A DNA stretch of 64,000 nt. Origin: Enoplosus armatus. Its lineage: Eukaryota > Chordata > Actinopteri > Centrarchiformes > Enoplosidae. Of this stretch, positions 33,484 through 45,684 are shown one piece after another. Both the position numbers and the translations under genes were made by a program. How positions within the stretch are numbered: the stretch's first letter is position 1; each line of letters starts with the position of its first letter. The notes under the pieces were generated by a model. That model saw only the letters and a list, made by a program, of their open reading frames with translations, searched no databases and had not been told where the DNA came from. Location of the stretch: NCBI RefSeq assembly GCF_043641665.1, contig NC_092200.1:6047694-6111693 (forward strand). The letters run 5' to 3'.

Positions 33484-36400
33484 GTGAGCCACACACTGAG
33501 TGGACTTGTTTGTTGTTTACTGTATTTGAAAATGTTACTTATTCATCCTCGTGGTGTGATGGCGGTTGTAAAGTGTTTGTCCGTTGTATATTATAATGAA
33601 GACTCATGTTTTTTAACTCCAGAGGGTTCGTCTCTATTGGGCTTGAGTCACATCTCTGTCAATGCCAGCATGACAATAAATGACACAGCCCTCACCAATG
33701 CTACCCTCAGCCGCCTGGAAGCTCCAGACCCCATAGATAGTCTGGATCTCACCGTCTGCGAAGCTGATGATTTACTGGATGGCTGTAAGGTAAATAGGAG
33801 AATATTCCTTTTCATGTAGTGAAGTGGAGAGTTCCTTTTCCTTAATTTTGTTTGTGGTAATCTCTTGATTAGAATTGTAAATTTGAGTTTTATTAAGTTA
33901 AATTTCACAAGTGTTAAATGTTGTGCAGCTGTATCTGTGTGGCCTGCCAGGGAAGAAACTGGAGAAGCTGCGGCGTCTTGTGAACGCTGCAGGAGGTCTG
34001 CGCTTCAACCAGCCCAGTGAGGAACTCACACATGTGGTCATGGGAGAGCTGGACCAGGACCTCAAGAACTTTCTGTCCAAAGCAACACATAGGTCTGAAC
34101 TGCAATTATTACTGTACATAGTATTTATTGCATCCTCACTTATAGTACATCTTTAAGATCTAGTCTGTTTTGAAAGCTATAAAAAAAAGTACTGTAAGTA
34201 TCTAAATATATGGAATATGTTTATAATATGAAGAATAACACAGCTAGAATTTTCCATTTGATGTAATGGTGCTGACATTAAAAAGTCAGCTTGGATTTGA
34301 CTGTTTCACCCAATGTAATGAACATGGGAAGCAAGTGGATAAAGACTATGTGTGATGTCAGAATGTGCTGAAAAAAAGTCTCACCCACAAGAAATAAATC
34401 ATTTTAAGGGGAATTTAAAAACATCAGAGTTTGGAACCTTACCAGTTCAAATCAGGCCAGAAACCTGTGTGACATGTCATCATCCCCTCTCTCCCCCTGT
34501 GTTTCCTGTCTGTATAAACAGTAATACTATCAGATGAAGGCAAAAATGCCACAGAGCATCTTTTTAAAAAAGGGTTGAAATGGACAAGTATGCCCTATAT
34601 TGACTTACGTCCTGTCTAAGTTTAAATTCAGGACATATCCTTACCTTATCCTTAATGTTACATTTGTTTTGCAACATCATATTAAGTCACAGTCATGTAA
34701 AATATACAGAACCCTGCATGGACAGTACAAGTTTGTTAAATCACTGAGATGTTATGCCTGCATGTTTCTTTCCAGACCTCATGTAGTAACAGTGCAGTGG
34801 CTGCTGGACAGTTTCAACAAAGGCAGTCTACTTCTAGAAGCAGATTACCTCCACCCTGACTGTTTGCCCCCAGCTCCGGCTGCTGTGTCTGTGCCTGCCC
34901 ATCGTACTCCCACCTTGCGGTCCTCAGTTGGCCCCCCTGTGGCCAGTCCTAGCACTCCCAGGCATAAGAGAGCAGAGGAAGATCTGCTCTCACAGTACAT
35001 GGATGATGACCCTACAGTAGGTAAGTATCTGCTGTTGAAGACATCAATAAGAGATTTTACAATACATTGTTTTATATATTGCAGATAATCTCATTTTCCT
35101 TTTATCCTCCAGTTGAAATGCCCCCACCAGCAGAGGGCAACAGCAGGAGGTCCATCAGTATAGCTGCAGAGCCTCAGCCTGAACCCTGGGCACCAAACCG
35201 GACCAGAGGACCAGAGCCAGACTCAAGCCTGCAAGAAGCCAGCGAGGCAGGCCTGTTTTTCGGGAAATGTTTCCTTCTCGTGGGCTTCGGCTCTGAGGCT
35301 GAGGCCCAGCTCTCTCTGCTGGTGACAGAAAATGGAGGCAGGGTGCTGATAGGCCGTACACGTGTGGTGGCAGACTATGCAGTGGTCCCACTGTTGGGCT
35401 GTTCAGTGGAGGCCACAGTGGACGAGGTGGTCACTGACACCTGGCTGGTAAGATCATAGTCAAACTGATCTGTGTAGGGGGGGTGTGGCATTCTTGGTGA
35501 TTTCAGTAAAAGTTTTACTGACAAAAAAGTGAGAAAAGTGAGTCAGATCAATTGATGATGAAAATAATTGCCCTACACAATTCATTGTCATTGATTTGAA
35601 ATACGTATTTGTTCTCTATCTGTTTTGAGTACAATGAGAGTGCTTTGTTTGTTAGTATGATATCTAACAGTTATGTTTTGCTTTTGTTCATTTTCAGGCC
35701 ATGTGTGTGGAGAAGGAGTGTGTTCTGCAGCTGGCCTCCAACCCTTTGTTCACACCTGTTCCTGTGATGGACGGACGTTTTCCTCTCAAAGATTGCATTC
35801 TCTCTGTCAGCCAGTTCACCGGAGCAGAGAGGGAGTCTTTGGTGGAGTTGGCCAAGCACCTTGGAGCCAAGTATGGTTACATTGCTTTCTGACCTCACAT
35901 GCTGTTTTACTTTTAGGCCACAAAAAAGACTTTAAAAGAGTGAATCTCATCTAGATTAACTCCTTGGTAATTTCATTAACTTCTGCAGTTTAAGAATACA
36001 TTTTATTTGGATACTTAAATTAAATGTTTATTGGTTTGCTTTCATTGTTTTTTTTGTTTTTTTTTTCCCACAGTTATTGGTTTGTTGTCATGTGCTCAAT
36101 AATAAAACGATGAATCATAAGGTGTACCGTTCGCTATACTAATAAAACGTAGTAACAACACTAGTAGTTTTAGGTATATTACTATGTATGGACACTTACT
36201 GTGATAGTGTTTTTTGTGTTCAGGACAATAATCTCAAAAGAGGAATTTCCATTGTACATTTTTCTAGCTGGAGGAGCTCCTGGCTGGGTTGTTACTACTG
36301 CCAAGTAAATGTAGTGGGCTTTTACCCTCATGTGTCCTGCCCAGTTCAAACTACCTATCTTAAGTCTTCCATCTTTTCTTCTCTCTCTCCTGCAGTGTCC

Positions 36401-39400
36401 AGGATTACTTTGTGCGCTTGGCCAACCAGAAGAAAGGTATGCTGGCCAGCACCCATCTGGTGTTGCAGAGCCCCGAAGGCACAAAGTACCAGGCAGCTAA
36501 GAAATGGGGGCTCCCAGCCGTCACCATGCACTGGATACTACAGTCTGCTCGGACCGGCCAGAGGGTAGAGGAGGGGCGTTTTCTGGTTGACCTGCCACCC
36601 TCACCAGGTTAGAAAAGCACCTACAAAAGCGGACATTTTCATTATTTCTTGTGCTATGACAATGACGTTATTACCTTCTCCTACAGAGAGGGATGATGAG
36701 AGTTTTGTCGGTGGTTCCCAGAAGCCAGTCATTCCTCCACCAGCGCGCTTGTCTCCAGAGATCCCTTTGCTGGGTCTCCAGAGCGGTAAGGCCGTTACCC
36801 CGCTGGATTTAGGGCGCTTCCGAAGCAAAGTGTTCCGCTCTGTGTTGGACGAGATGAAGCCCAAAGAGGACGTCAGCACCCCCAAACAAAACCAGGAGGG
36901 CAGCAGAAGGAACCCTCTTCAGAAGGAACCCACACTGCAGCTGGACACTCCCTCTCGTTTCCTCAGCAGAGACCAGCTTTTCAGGCCCTCCTTCAATGTC
37001 AAGGTTGGGACCTACTGAATAGCAACAGAATGTGCTAGAATGACAATTGTTGGTTTATGTTACAGGCTTGTAGCAATAAATTGTGCACTAATATTTGATC
37101 AATAATCCTGTAAATACATGGGCTGTTCCGTTTGTTAAGGATGCACTAGGAGCTTTGGAGACTCCAGGGGGAAGATCCAAACCAGGAGAGATGGTGGACA
37201 CTCCACTGACTGATGTCATCAACAGGAACCTGAAGGTAGCCATGGCCAATAGCACCCGAAATAGCGTCACAGATATGCAAGCCATCTCTGCTAGCCCCCA
37301 ATTTAGCAAGACGACTGAGAAGGAGGTAAACTAAAATACATAAAAATACAGTATGCCTGTTTGCCTTACTTATATCAGAATCATTAATTTATCAAATACA
37401 ATGTTTGTAAGGTCCCAGAAAAAGACGCTGGCCCTCTGACTGGTGTTGTGGTCTGTGTGGGAAAGAAGCTGAGCAAAATGCAGAGTGAACTCAATGCCAT
37501 CGCTGCCTCACTTGGAGCTGACTTCAGGTATTCAACACATTTGTGCAAACTTCCATTAAAGGGTAGGTTCACATTTTTTCAAGTCATTGTTGAAACAATC
37601 CTGATGTGTTATATGTACAGAGTAAAGGGTTACTGGTTGCTGTAATCATTCTTTTTGTCCATACTGGCCACAAAGAAACCCCCTCTTAAAGCAATGTCAA
37701 GGTAAGTGATGGTGGACGAGCAGTTCTCTGTGGCTCAAAGAGAAAATTTCATAATAAAAGCACTAACATGGGCACGTCAAGGTTGTTTTAAGAAATTCTG
37801 TGACTGTGAAAAAATATGAACCTATCCTTTTTAAAATTTCTATTTTAGGAAATATGGACGCAAATAGTACAAACATCTCTTTATCAACTTGTTTTTAGGT
37901 GGGCTTGTGACGATACAGTGACACACTACATCTACCAGGGCCGTGTGGGGGACAACACCCGGGAATACAGAGGAGTGAAGGAGCGAGGGCTGCATGTGGT
38001 CTCCCAGTACTGGCTGCAGGCTGTACGTTTCCCAGTAGAAAGCAGAAAGAGAACACAAACTCTACTACTCAATTTCTTTTCTACTCTTAAGTGCACTGTT
38101 CAGGAACATGTTGTGCAATTTACTGACAATCTTCTATAAAGCAGTTAATATTTTAAGTATAATATACTTTTAAATGAATTTGGACTGGAACTAATGACTG
38201 TTGTCAGTATCGATTAATCAATCCGTTATTTTGTCAATTAATGGCTGAATCGTTTAGTCTAGAATGGTGAAAAATGGCCATCTTTATCTTTAATCTTTAT
38301 CTTTAATGTTTTGTTTTGTCTGACCAATACTTTAAATCCCCCAAATATTCCGTTTATAAAGATATAAAACAGAGAAAAGAAACAAATCCTCACATTTGAG
38401 AGGCTGTAATGAATTTTTTTTGGCATTCTTGTTTTCTGTCAATTGATTGTATTCAATTGACAGATTGTATTGTAATTAATTGTTTCAGAAAACAACATTC
38501 ACATTAATCCTCAGTTCACTTGAGCTGCTTTCCTTCAAACTGAGAACATAAACTCATCCATAAACCACAAAGGAAAGGATTAGAGCAAAGATGTAACCAC
38601 TGTGCCGCTCTCACAAAAAATGAGGAAAAATATTTTGTTGACATTTGTTATACAAGCTTGTAAAGAAATTATGTCCTCAAGAAGATACATAAAGTGATAT
38701 TAAGATACACTCGATTTAATTTCGGATCTCATTTTCATGGCAGTTGTGCCGCTTTGTGCCTCCTGTTATCATTCAGTATTCACTTAGCACATTTCACCTG
38801 AGGGAAATAATTATCATGCCATCAACAAAAGCAGAATATTTAATCAAAAACAGCTTTGATATGCTAATTCTGCAGACAGATGGGAGTTTCAGCCATGTTC
38901 CCCCTTGTAATCGTTTCATTCAGTTAATTGTTGTGACAGCGCGCACAGTCCATATCCGCATACTGAATTTTATGCTATTTAGAGCTAACAAGCTACCCAT
39001 GTTGTCTTGTGCAGTGTGCTGAGGAGCAGAGGCATGTCTCCGAGTCCCTGTATCCTTTCACCTACAACCCCAAGATGAGCCTGAACCTCAGCCAGGTGCC
39101 CAACAGCTCTCAGAGGTCTCCATCTTCAACACGATCCCAACTCAAAGACATCCCTGAGGCAAAGGACGACAAGGTGGGTCTAAATATGCAATTTCACCTC
39201 TGTGGCCTTGTATATTGTGTCTGTAAGTTCAAGATTCAGTGAGACATTGGATACTGCCCTGCATCGATTTCTCATGGGAATCAATATTTTATGTTATTAA
39301 TAAACTCATTAATGCATCTATTCTATCATCTACTTAATTATCTGTCCCTCAGTTTGAACACAGTACCACAGAAGAAGCTACAATCTTACGTCGTGTAAGT

Positions 39401-42400
39401 GATGGAAGTGTAGATCAAGACGAGACGCATGATGCTGCAGATAGAAGTGGTGGGTGTCTTTTCCCAACTTTCATTTCATTACACAAAGCTTCCGCACGTA
39501 CTTTATGATTATCTCTTGTGTCCAGATATTTCGGAGACTCTAGAAATGAGAGAGAATCTGCAAAGACAGCTCCAGGAGATCATGTCAGCCACCAAGCTGA
39601 CGACAGGGAGGCGGGCCTCAGTCAGACTCAGCAGGATGGGATCAGGAGGGGCCGACTCGGGCCCCCACACACCTGATGGGAGCCGGGTTGGCCGCAGTGG
39701 GAGCAGACGTACTCTGGAAGCTCTGAGGTAAGGAAGCCATGTAGGTAGAGTGTAAATAGTTAGTTTATGTTCAAACGATAACAATCATTAATGTAAAGCA
39801 TCTCAAAGCAAACTGGTAACATTTCTAGGACTTAGCACAACAACAGTCCTAAAATGTTATTTTGTGGGGTTCACACACTCATCAAATTAAATTCACCTCA
39901 TTCTGTCCTGATTTCAGGGTCTCCAGAGAAGCAGCTATGGACCTGAACACAGAGCCGTCTCAGAGTGAACAGATAGTTTGGGATGACCCTACAGCCAGGG
40001 AGGAGCGGGCCAAGCTGGCTGATAATTTACAGTGGCCTGGGAGTCCATCACAATATTCTGAGCCCCTCGCACATCCTCCTCCTCCCACTGCAGAAAACGG
40101 CCGTCAGTTCAGGGACTCCATGACAGACTCTGAGCTGGTGGAGATGGGTAAGAGATCAGGAGTCGGTTGCACCAACTGTTTGTAAGTTCAAACTTGGCCT
40201 AGTTAAGTGTTCACCAAGTGGAGTTTTACACATCACTAGTTTAAGTCGCAACACCAGTTCTTACACAGAGATTAGTTGTTACTAAAGATTTACACCTAAC
40301 TGCCAGGTGTAATTGTTACCTAGCTAACTGAACCAACTGACAAAAGTAACATTAGCTTGCTAACAAAAGTCCTGTTTAGATTGACGAGTGAAAGAAGTAA
40401 TGTGGAATATGGTAAAAAAAAAAAAAAAGGCTTCTGGCGTACTGTAAGTTTCAGTTCTAACTAATGAATTTGACTTTCACTGTAATCACTGTCTTCTTTC
40501 CCTTTCCCAGCTGCTTGTGACGTCATCGATCAACATATGGGCCATAAAGTCGCAACGCCTCCAACGAAGGACGGAGAAAATGACATCCTCACTCCTAAAG
40601 CCCCCAGCATCGCCTTCCCTCTCGCCAACCCCCCAGTAGCACCAGAGCCACAGGTGAAGAGTCATATTTACATTAACAACATGTCTGCAAACACCTGCAT
40701 ACACATGCAAATGCTGTTAAAAATACATGTAACGTATAGTTTTTAGTGTACAGTCCATTAACTGTAATATGCACCACATACTGTCTCTTCCAAACAAGCT
40801 ACTGGTGCTAAAGGGTTCTTTCTTTCTCTCAGGAGGAGCGGGAGGAAGAAAAGCAGCCGCCCAGATTTCAGCTGTCCTCCCTCAGCCCTCAGGAACGCAT
40901 TGATTACAGTCACCTCATAGAGGAGCTTGGTGAGTCTTCCACCTAATTAGGGCTCTAACAGTATTTCATCATGCTGCATGATGCTGAAGTCAGAGGAGCT
41001 AATCCCTGATGACTAAAAAGGAGGATCTGCCTCCAGGGTCTGGGAAAATTTCCTCCTGCAGATGCTTCCTGCTCAAAAATGTTGTACGCTCAGTATTCTC
41101 AAATAACTGCAACTAATGGTTCAACTCATGATGTGCAGAGGCACATTATTATAGTCAGCAGGTAGGGCTGAATGTGTTCCTTAAGGACACTTTGATATGG
41201 ACAAGGAGTCTTGCATACATTTATTATCAGGTCTGTAACTATAGCTCCAGTTGTCTTATCTATAGTTCTTTTTTCTTTTTGTTACTTTGCTATTTTAGGT
41301 GGTGTTGTCCTGGACAAGCAGTCTTTCGACCCCAGCTGCTCCCACATCATCGTCGGGACTCCTCTGCGCAATGAGAAGTACCTGGCAGCGATGGCGGCCG
41401 GCAAATGGATCCTGCACCGCTCGTACCTGGAGGCCTGCCGCTCTGTGGATCGCTTCATCCAGGTCAGGATCTGAGGATTTCTCCGGTGTTTTAGTGCCTC
41501 TAGCAGACAACTATTAACACTGTATTTGCAGTGGTTTTATTCACCCTGAAATTACAGTATTGTTATTTAATATTAAAGCTGGTTTAATGTGTAGCATGTC
41601 AGTTAATGTCCTGTAGTCCCTCATACTGACCATTTTGATGTTCAAGGTTTTCATTCGCCATGTTCACTTCAAATACAGTTTTTGACAGATTTTGTTTGTG
41701 TATTTTTATTTTTAAATAGGTGTCAGGTTTATGCTTCAGCATGAAATGGTCTGAAAGGTGAAGGTTTGGTGGGAAATATTTTACATTTCTACATCTGCTT
41801 GTGTTCCAGGAGGATGAGTATGAGTGGGGCAGTAGCTCCATTCTGGATGCGTTGCCCTCCATCACCTCCCAGCAGAGGAGACTGGCGTCAGCTGCCATGC
41901 GATGGAGAAAAACCCTGCAGGGACGCTCTGAGCAAGAGGTACTCACAGGCACATGCACACATAGCTAACAGAACAGTCCTAACTACTGTCACTTGTATTG
42001 TATTATCTTAGACTTGAGTGGTAAAATATAGTAAGTATTCTTTTTCTGTTTTTCAGGGAGCCTTCAGTGGATGGACAGTCATGCTGAACATCGACCAGAA
42101 CAGAGAATCAGGCTTCAGGAGGTTACTGCAGTCTGGCAGGGCGAAGGTAGCTGCTTGTTTATTTGTTGTGTTAAATCCAACATCATTTGTCCTTTACTAA
42201 TTACTGTTGGAAGAGAAAGATCTTAAACAGTGGCCCTGTAGAGAAACTAATCTCAAACTCCTAATAACCCAAACGCAAGGGAAAGGGTTCAGCCGAGGCG
42301 GAAAGCCACCCGGATCTTGACACATCTTGCCTTGTGATCAGTTTAGTTAGAAGATGATGCCTAAACAAAAGTCAAAATCATTAAATATATTACATCTGCT

Positions 42401-43199
42401 GTGTGAAATAGTGCCCCTGCTCTTTCTTGCTTTATCTCATTAAAGCGTAGTAGCAGAGGTGGTCTTTGTTTCAGACGAGGTGACTCACCTCCGCTATAAA
42501 ACACTGTGAAACCCTGATACAACTAATAAGACTGTGAGAATGTGAGAGCAGTGAGGCACGAGCAAAGCGCTGGCTCAAGAAATGAAACAGGAGCTGAGCA
42601 AAAAGGTCTTTTTAGATCAAATTAATTAAGCTGGAATACATCAGAAGGATGTCATGTCATATCAAAACAAGGTAGGGAGGTGACCAGAGCCAACTAGTTC
42701 ACCACTTCCCCTTCGCCACCAACGAAGCCTTGACCCTCCTCTCGGCTATATTTCCCAGGTCCTGCCGAGTCCCTCCCCGTCCTTGTACAGGGAGGCCACT
42801 CACCTGTTTGCAGACTTCAGTCGGCTGAAGCCCGGAGACTTCAGAGTCGATGTATCGGAGGCTACCTCCCACGGAGTGACATGCTTGAAGCCAGAGTACA
42901 TCGCAGACTACCTCATGCAGGTCAGTGGATTGGCTTCATATTATCACAAATAACAAAATCTTGAAATGTTTATGTAAATGTAGCAGGATGTTGCTTCAGT
43001 TTAAGACAGAGTGAAGTTGGTCTCAGCCAATTCAGTGTTAAAGATGTGCTTTTTGTTTTCTTTCCTCCAGGAGCCAACCCCACCTATCGAGCTGTACTAC
43101 CTGACTGAGACTCCCTCTGAAGAAGCTCCAGGAACTCCGTCACGTAAGCGTAAAGCAGCCGCAGACAACTCCAGGCTGAAAAAGACGCGTCTGAACTGA
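31531..43199 (+). CDS. topbp1: TOPBP1, multi-BRCT replication and checkpoint scaffold (27 coding exons, 1519 aa)
   Basis: This is the orthologue of DNA topoisomerase 2-binding protein 1, a nuclear scaffold. In vertebrates it binds phosphorylated Treslin, the RAD9 tail and other partners through BRCT pairs and activates ATR-ATRIP through its activation domain. Twenty-seven exons joined in phase give 4560 nt and 1519 residues (human 1522). Nine BRCT modules (0-8) can be followed. The phosphate-binding lysines K155 and K250 and Thr208 fall at the same numbers as in human. The ATR-activating motif [14 protein letters not shown] is intact (Trp at 1160), and the C-terminus has a basic nuclear localisation signal (SRKRK...LKKTRLN). 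The start at 31531 follows the acceptor at 31521-31523. It is tandem to DNAJC13 on the same strand. Confidence 0.97.
33160..33306 (+). other. topbp1: GC-AG intron in TOPBP1
   Basis: The only boundary that keeps frame and homology (SEPT|GQKYECA) uses the donor GCAAGT after AG at 33158-33159. The acceptor is ttgcag at 33301-33306. AG|GCAAGT is the standard GC-donor context. Non-canonical but functional GC-AG introns are about one percent of vertebrate introns. Confidence 0.85.
33623..35020 (+). CDS. topbp1: TOPBP1 coding exons 7-9 (residues 307-498, linker and BRCT3)
   Basis: Coding exons: 33623-33789, 33929-34092 and 34776-35020. Exon 7 is a Ser/Asn/Leu-rich linker ending DDLLDGCK. Exons 8-9 encode BRCT3 ([20 protein letters not shown] ... 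[13 protein letters not shown] ... [10 protein letters not shown]). A Pro/Ser-rich linker with EEDLLSQY follows. The donor after exon 8 ('gtctga') is weak. The 683-nt intron 34093-34775 shows nothing else. Confidence 0.95.
35113..36607 (+). CDS. topbp1: TOPBP1 coding exons 10-12 (residues 499-738, BRCT4-BRCT5)
   Basis: Coding exons: 35113-35447, 35698-35870 and 36396-36607. They carry BRCT4 ([20 protein letters not shown] ... [20 protein letters not shown]) and BRCT5 ([17 protein letters not shown] ... [24 protein letters not shown]). In human the BRCT4/5 pair binds phosphorylated MDC1, BLM and 53BP1; the phosphate-binding lysine appears here as K698 (human K704). Codons split between exons 11 and 12 restore NVQDYF. 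Confidence 0.95.
36687..37325 (+). CDS. topbp1: TOPBP1 coding exons 13-14 (residues 738-906, disordered linker)
   Basis: Coding exons: 36687-37003 and 37140-37325. They encode the mostly disordered segment before BRCT6, with the conserved stretches [35 protein letters not shown] and [10 protein letters not shown]. The many TP and SP pairs suggest phosphorylation sites, as in the mammalian protein. Exon 14 is 186 nt and phase 0 at both ends, so skipping it would keep the frame. Confidence 0.93.
37412..39173 (+). CDS. topbp1: TOPBP1 coding exons 15-17 (residues 907-1039, BRCT6)
   Basis: Coding exons: 37412-37527, 37899-38022 and 39015-39173. They encode BRCT6 ([20 protein letters not shown] ... 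[12 protein letters not shown] ... [20 protein letters not shown]) and the conserved [15 protein letters not shown] tail. Vertebrate BRCT6 has lost phosphopeptide binding; that is family knowledge. The 992-nt intron 38023-39014 contains a fish interspersed repeat. Confidence 0.94.
38190..38510 (+). repeat. Fish interspersed repeat with 'gattaatcaatc' motif, copy A
   Basis: It lies in the TOPBP1 intron before coding exon 17. It contains 'cgattaatcaatccg', 'gtcaattaatggctgaatcg', 'gtgaaaaatggcc', 'ttgttttgtctgacc', 'tcacatttgagaggctg' and 'tgtaattaattgtttc'. It matches the widespread fish element family of which further pieces occur at 44760-44880, 46960-47070, 47605-47770 and 55680-55860. Confidence 0.7.
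39353..40653 (+). CDS. topbp1: TOPBP1 coding exons 18-21 (residues 1039-1263, ATR-activating domain)
   Basis: Coding exons: 39353-39449, 39526-39727, 39918-40147 and 40511-40653. They carry [20 protein letters not shown] and then the core of the ATR-activating domain, [17 protein letters not shown]. The Trp codon at 39979-39981 (residue 1160) corresponds to human W1145, which is essential for ATR-ATRIP stimulation. [20 protein letters not shown] is also conserved. Exon 18 diverges from human, as expected of this acidic linker. Confidence 0.95.
40833..43199 (+). CDS. topbp1: TOPBP1 coding exons 22-27 (residues 1264-1519, BRCT7-BRCT8 and nuclear localisation signal)
   Basis: Coding exons: 40833-40929, 41299-41462, 41810-41938, 42057-42146, 42759-42920 and 43071-43199. 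They form the C-terminal BRCT7/8 pair that, in human, binds phosphorylated BACH1/FANCJ. Landmarks are LSSLNPQERIDY-type text, [43 protein letters not shown] and [12 protein letters not shown]. The protein ends in a basic cluster ([19 protein letters not shown]), matching the human nuclear localisation signal position. The stop is at 43197-43199. Confidence 0.95.
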
Positions 43200-43288
43200 A
43201 ATGTCACTACAAAATATTGTCCTTAAAAATCTGTGAAAATAATTGTACATAAGATTTTTTTTTTTTAATCTCGTGTAGTATTAATAAA
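43200..43288 (+). other. topbp1: TOPBP1 3' UTR and poly(A) signal
   Basis: This is a short 3' UTR of about 90-120 nt. AATAAA occurs at 43283-43288 and overlaps a second AATAAA at 43288-43293. A poly-T stretch lies at 43257-43266. GT-rich sequence after the signals supports cleavage near 43300-43310. Confidence 0.8.
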
Positions 43289-44241
43289 ATAAATGTAGCA
43301 CTTGATTTGTCACTCTTAATGCTGCCTGCTCTGTGAAGACTGCAGCTGTCATGGATGACTCAATGATCTGCTTAAAGTGTTGAGTCACGTTTTGTAATTG
43401 GGTGCAATGATATTCTCTGGCCTGCAGGGGGCAGTACGTCTTCACTGTAGGAGTCGGGCCTGTGTTACAAGTGATTTCTCAGCACCAGAATGAGACGTGC
43501 TGTTTTATTTCTTTTAAAAACTATGATTACCATTTAATAACTTTATTGTTAAATTATATTCAAACCAAAGCTACTCTTACTGTGGCTGTTTCCAGCAGCT
43601 CTTTCCTTGTTAAAAGTAAATACAATTAATCACTTTTGATTGATTTCTTTTTTTATTTTCCAAAAATAAAACATGCCTGTGTTTCTATTAAGATAATGTT
43701 TTACTGTTAGACAACAGGTGTCTCACCTCTTATTCACTTAGTAACAAGTAATCAAAGAGGCGTCCAGTGGCTGAAATGACTGATAAAAGCAATTGGAAAC
43801 ACTCTCAAACCTAAATCACACCCATGAGATTATGGGCCACAAAATCGGCTGTTGATCTCCCCCTGCAGTAAACACCATATTTTGTTTACCCGGTGTCGAT
43901 TTAGGCCTTTGGTAGAGCGATGTGCTGTTTCATACCAAAGTGCCAGCTGAGGTTAGATGCCCCTGTTCGCTCCCATATGGACAGATAAGTGGTTTAACCT
44001 CATAATAGATGGACCAGCTGACAGCCTCCCTACAGATTCAGGGTTGAGCTGCTGTTTAAGAAGTGTGGGATTAGAGGAGAAAGAGCTGTACTGACAGAGG
44101 AACATGACTCAGGGTCCAGGAGCCTCTAGAGGCCTCCAACAAAGAAAGGAGTACCTTAAGGTCACTGGTAGAGGTTTGCACTAAAAGAACATGCAGAGCT
44201 TCACACTTTACCACCAACAGTACTATCAGTTATTCAGTTAC

Positions 44242-44446
44242 AGCTGTGGTTCCCAACCTTTTTGACTTATGGTCCGTTCAACTGAAGCAATATTTGGTCC
44301 TGGTCACACGTTGCATATGGAAAGACCTAAAGAGGGAAAACTATCTAACAACATCTGTGAAAATGTCTTGTCACCTTTCCTACCCTGCTAATCCTCTTGC
44401 GACCTCTTCAATGGGTCCCAGCCCTCAGGTTGAGAACCGCTGAGCT
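44242..44446. mobile_element. Small hAT-like MITE
   Basis: It begins 'acagctgtggttcccaacct' and ends with the inverse of 'cagcggttctcaacct', giving imperfect terminal inverted repeats about 205 bp apart with no coding capacity. The ends resemble the CAGNGGTTCCCAA termini of fish hAT-type MITEs. Flanking 8-mers 'agttacag' and 'agctgtag' match at 5 of 8 positions, so a target-site duplication is possible but not proven. Confidence 0.6.
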
Positions 44447-44752
44447 GTAGCACTCTGTACTAAACCCATCAAAAGTCTTATCAAATGGTCTAATGTGTGT
44501 CTGTTTTATTATATCTTAAACTAAAAGGTTTGGGGGGAAAACCCCTGATGTAATGGCCAGATTAAGAAAAGATTAAACCCATCCTAAAATATGAGTGTGA
44601 ATATGCACTGCATACTGCACTATCTTCAGCCATGTTTATTCCAGGACTCTTTACTGATTAGTTTTGTTAAATATGTTAAATGCTCAATGAGACTCTGGAG
44701 TGCAAATGATGTCTGAAAATTACACATTTAGTCTGATCAAGAACCAAAAAAT

Positions 44753-44885
44753 AAAATAAAGAAATAAATATATATTTTGGCATTTGAGAAGCTGTAGTAA
44801 ATAGTTTAACTTGGTTAACGACTCAATGATTACTGATTAATCGACTAACTCTTTAACATAAATGTGCTGCAGCTTTAATGTCAGC
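44753..44885. repeat. Fish interspersed repeat with 'gattaatcgact' motif, copy B
   Basis: It contains 'ggcatttgagaagctgtag', 'gattactgattaatcgact' and 'gtgctgcagcttta', as in the copy at 38190-38510. Confidence 0.6.
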
Positions 44886-45103
44886 GTGCTGTTGCTGCAG
44901 CAGAACATGAGAGACAAACAGTGGAGAAGCTTTGTAGAGATGAAATATCAATCACAGGTCTCATGGCACAGTTGGCTTTGGTTGGTCTGGACGTCTGAAC
45001 TGTTTTCAGTCAACAGGTGTCCCATAGAGGTGGGCTAATCTCCCGCTTTGCTGACTGGCAGGTGGCCAACCGTTGAGTTTCATTGACGCTTCATTCCGTC
45101 ATT

Positions 45104-45114
45104 CCGCCCCCTCC
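45104..45114 (+). promoter_or_regulatory. GC box upstream of an unidentified leader exon
   Basis: CCGCCCCCTCC resembles an Sp1/KLF site. It lies at the left edge of the GC-rich block 45100-45684, where a promoter would be expected. No TATA box is obvious. Confidence 0.35.
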
Positions 45115-45119
45115 TAACT

Positions 45120-45684
45120 TTAAGGTTTTCTTGTCGGGACAGTGGATTTCAGCACCGGGAGAAAGAGCACGACTCTCCGAACAGGGAGGAAACTCTGCAG
45201 AGGTCCTCATTAAAATTCCCTGTCCGTACACTCACCACGAAAACCTCCTTTAGTGGGTGGCACCGGCGTCCTGCGCGCCTCTTAATTGCTCACCACGCAT
45301 TAACGAGCGATCACGGATCACGGTTTCATCACCGTTGGCTGCGGATCACGCCGTCTTGAGGCGGAGAGTTTGCTTCATGTCCCGCTATTTACGGCGTCAA
45401 GCGTGAGAGAGGAAAGGTGGGCGCAGAGTCCCAGAGGTCCAGCTAAAGGGTGGCGCCCTACGCATCTCATCCAGCGCCTGGACACGCTGTGCCGCGACCC
45501 GCAGCGACGCGTTCCGCTCCTGCAGTCCGCCGGCTCCTTGTTGCAGCTCATGATTGTGACATTTCTGTGTGGAGACTGGCAACATGTGCGCCTGGATGGT
45601 GTGAAGTCTGACACAGCGGCTTTGGGGTTTCATTTCTCTCGGATACGCCAAGTACCCGACGTTACGGCGCACCTTGTGTAATAG
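45120..45684 (+). other. Probable 5' leader exon of an unidentified gene
   Basis: A GC- and CpG-rich block, unlike its surroundings, ends at a consensus donor: 'aatag' followed by gtaagt at 45685. It therefore looks like the first, mainly untranslated exon of a + strand gene whose coding exons lie right of the window. It contains short ATG-initiated frames: nine codons from 45376, and 43 codons from 45550 with stop at 45679-45681, just before the donor. Neither resembles a protein I know. In human, TMEM108, with long 5' introns, lies in the same chromosomal neighbourhood, but naming it here would be a guess. The 5' boundary is approximate. Confidence 0.5.

Larger units (their letters stand above)
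43310..45000. other. Intergenic region between TOPBP1 and the next leader exon
   Basis: Non-coding, moderately AT-rich. It contains a MITE-like element at 44242-44446 and a fragment of the 'gattaatcgact' repeat at 44760-44880. No coding exon is supported. Confidence 0.7.

Noticed and set aside
40155..40437. Possible SINE ending in a poly(A) run within a TOPBP1 intron
   Set aside because: There is a run of about 15 A's near 40422, but I could not find tRNA-like A and B boxes or a repeat signature in the upstream bases.
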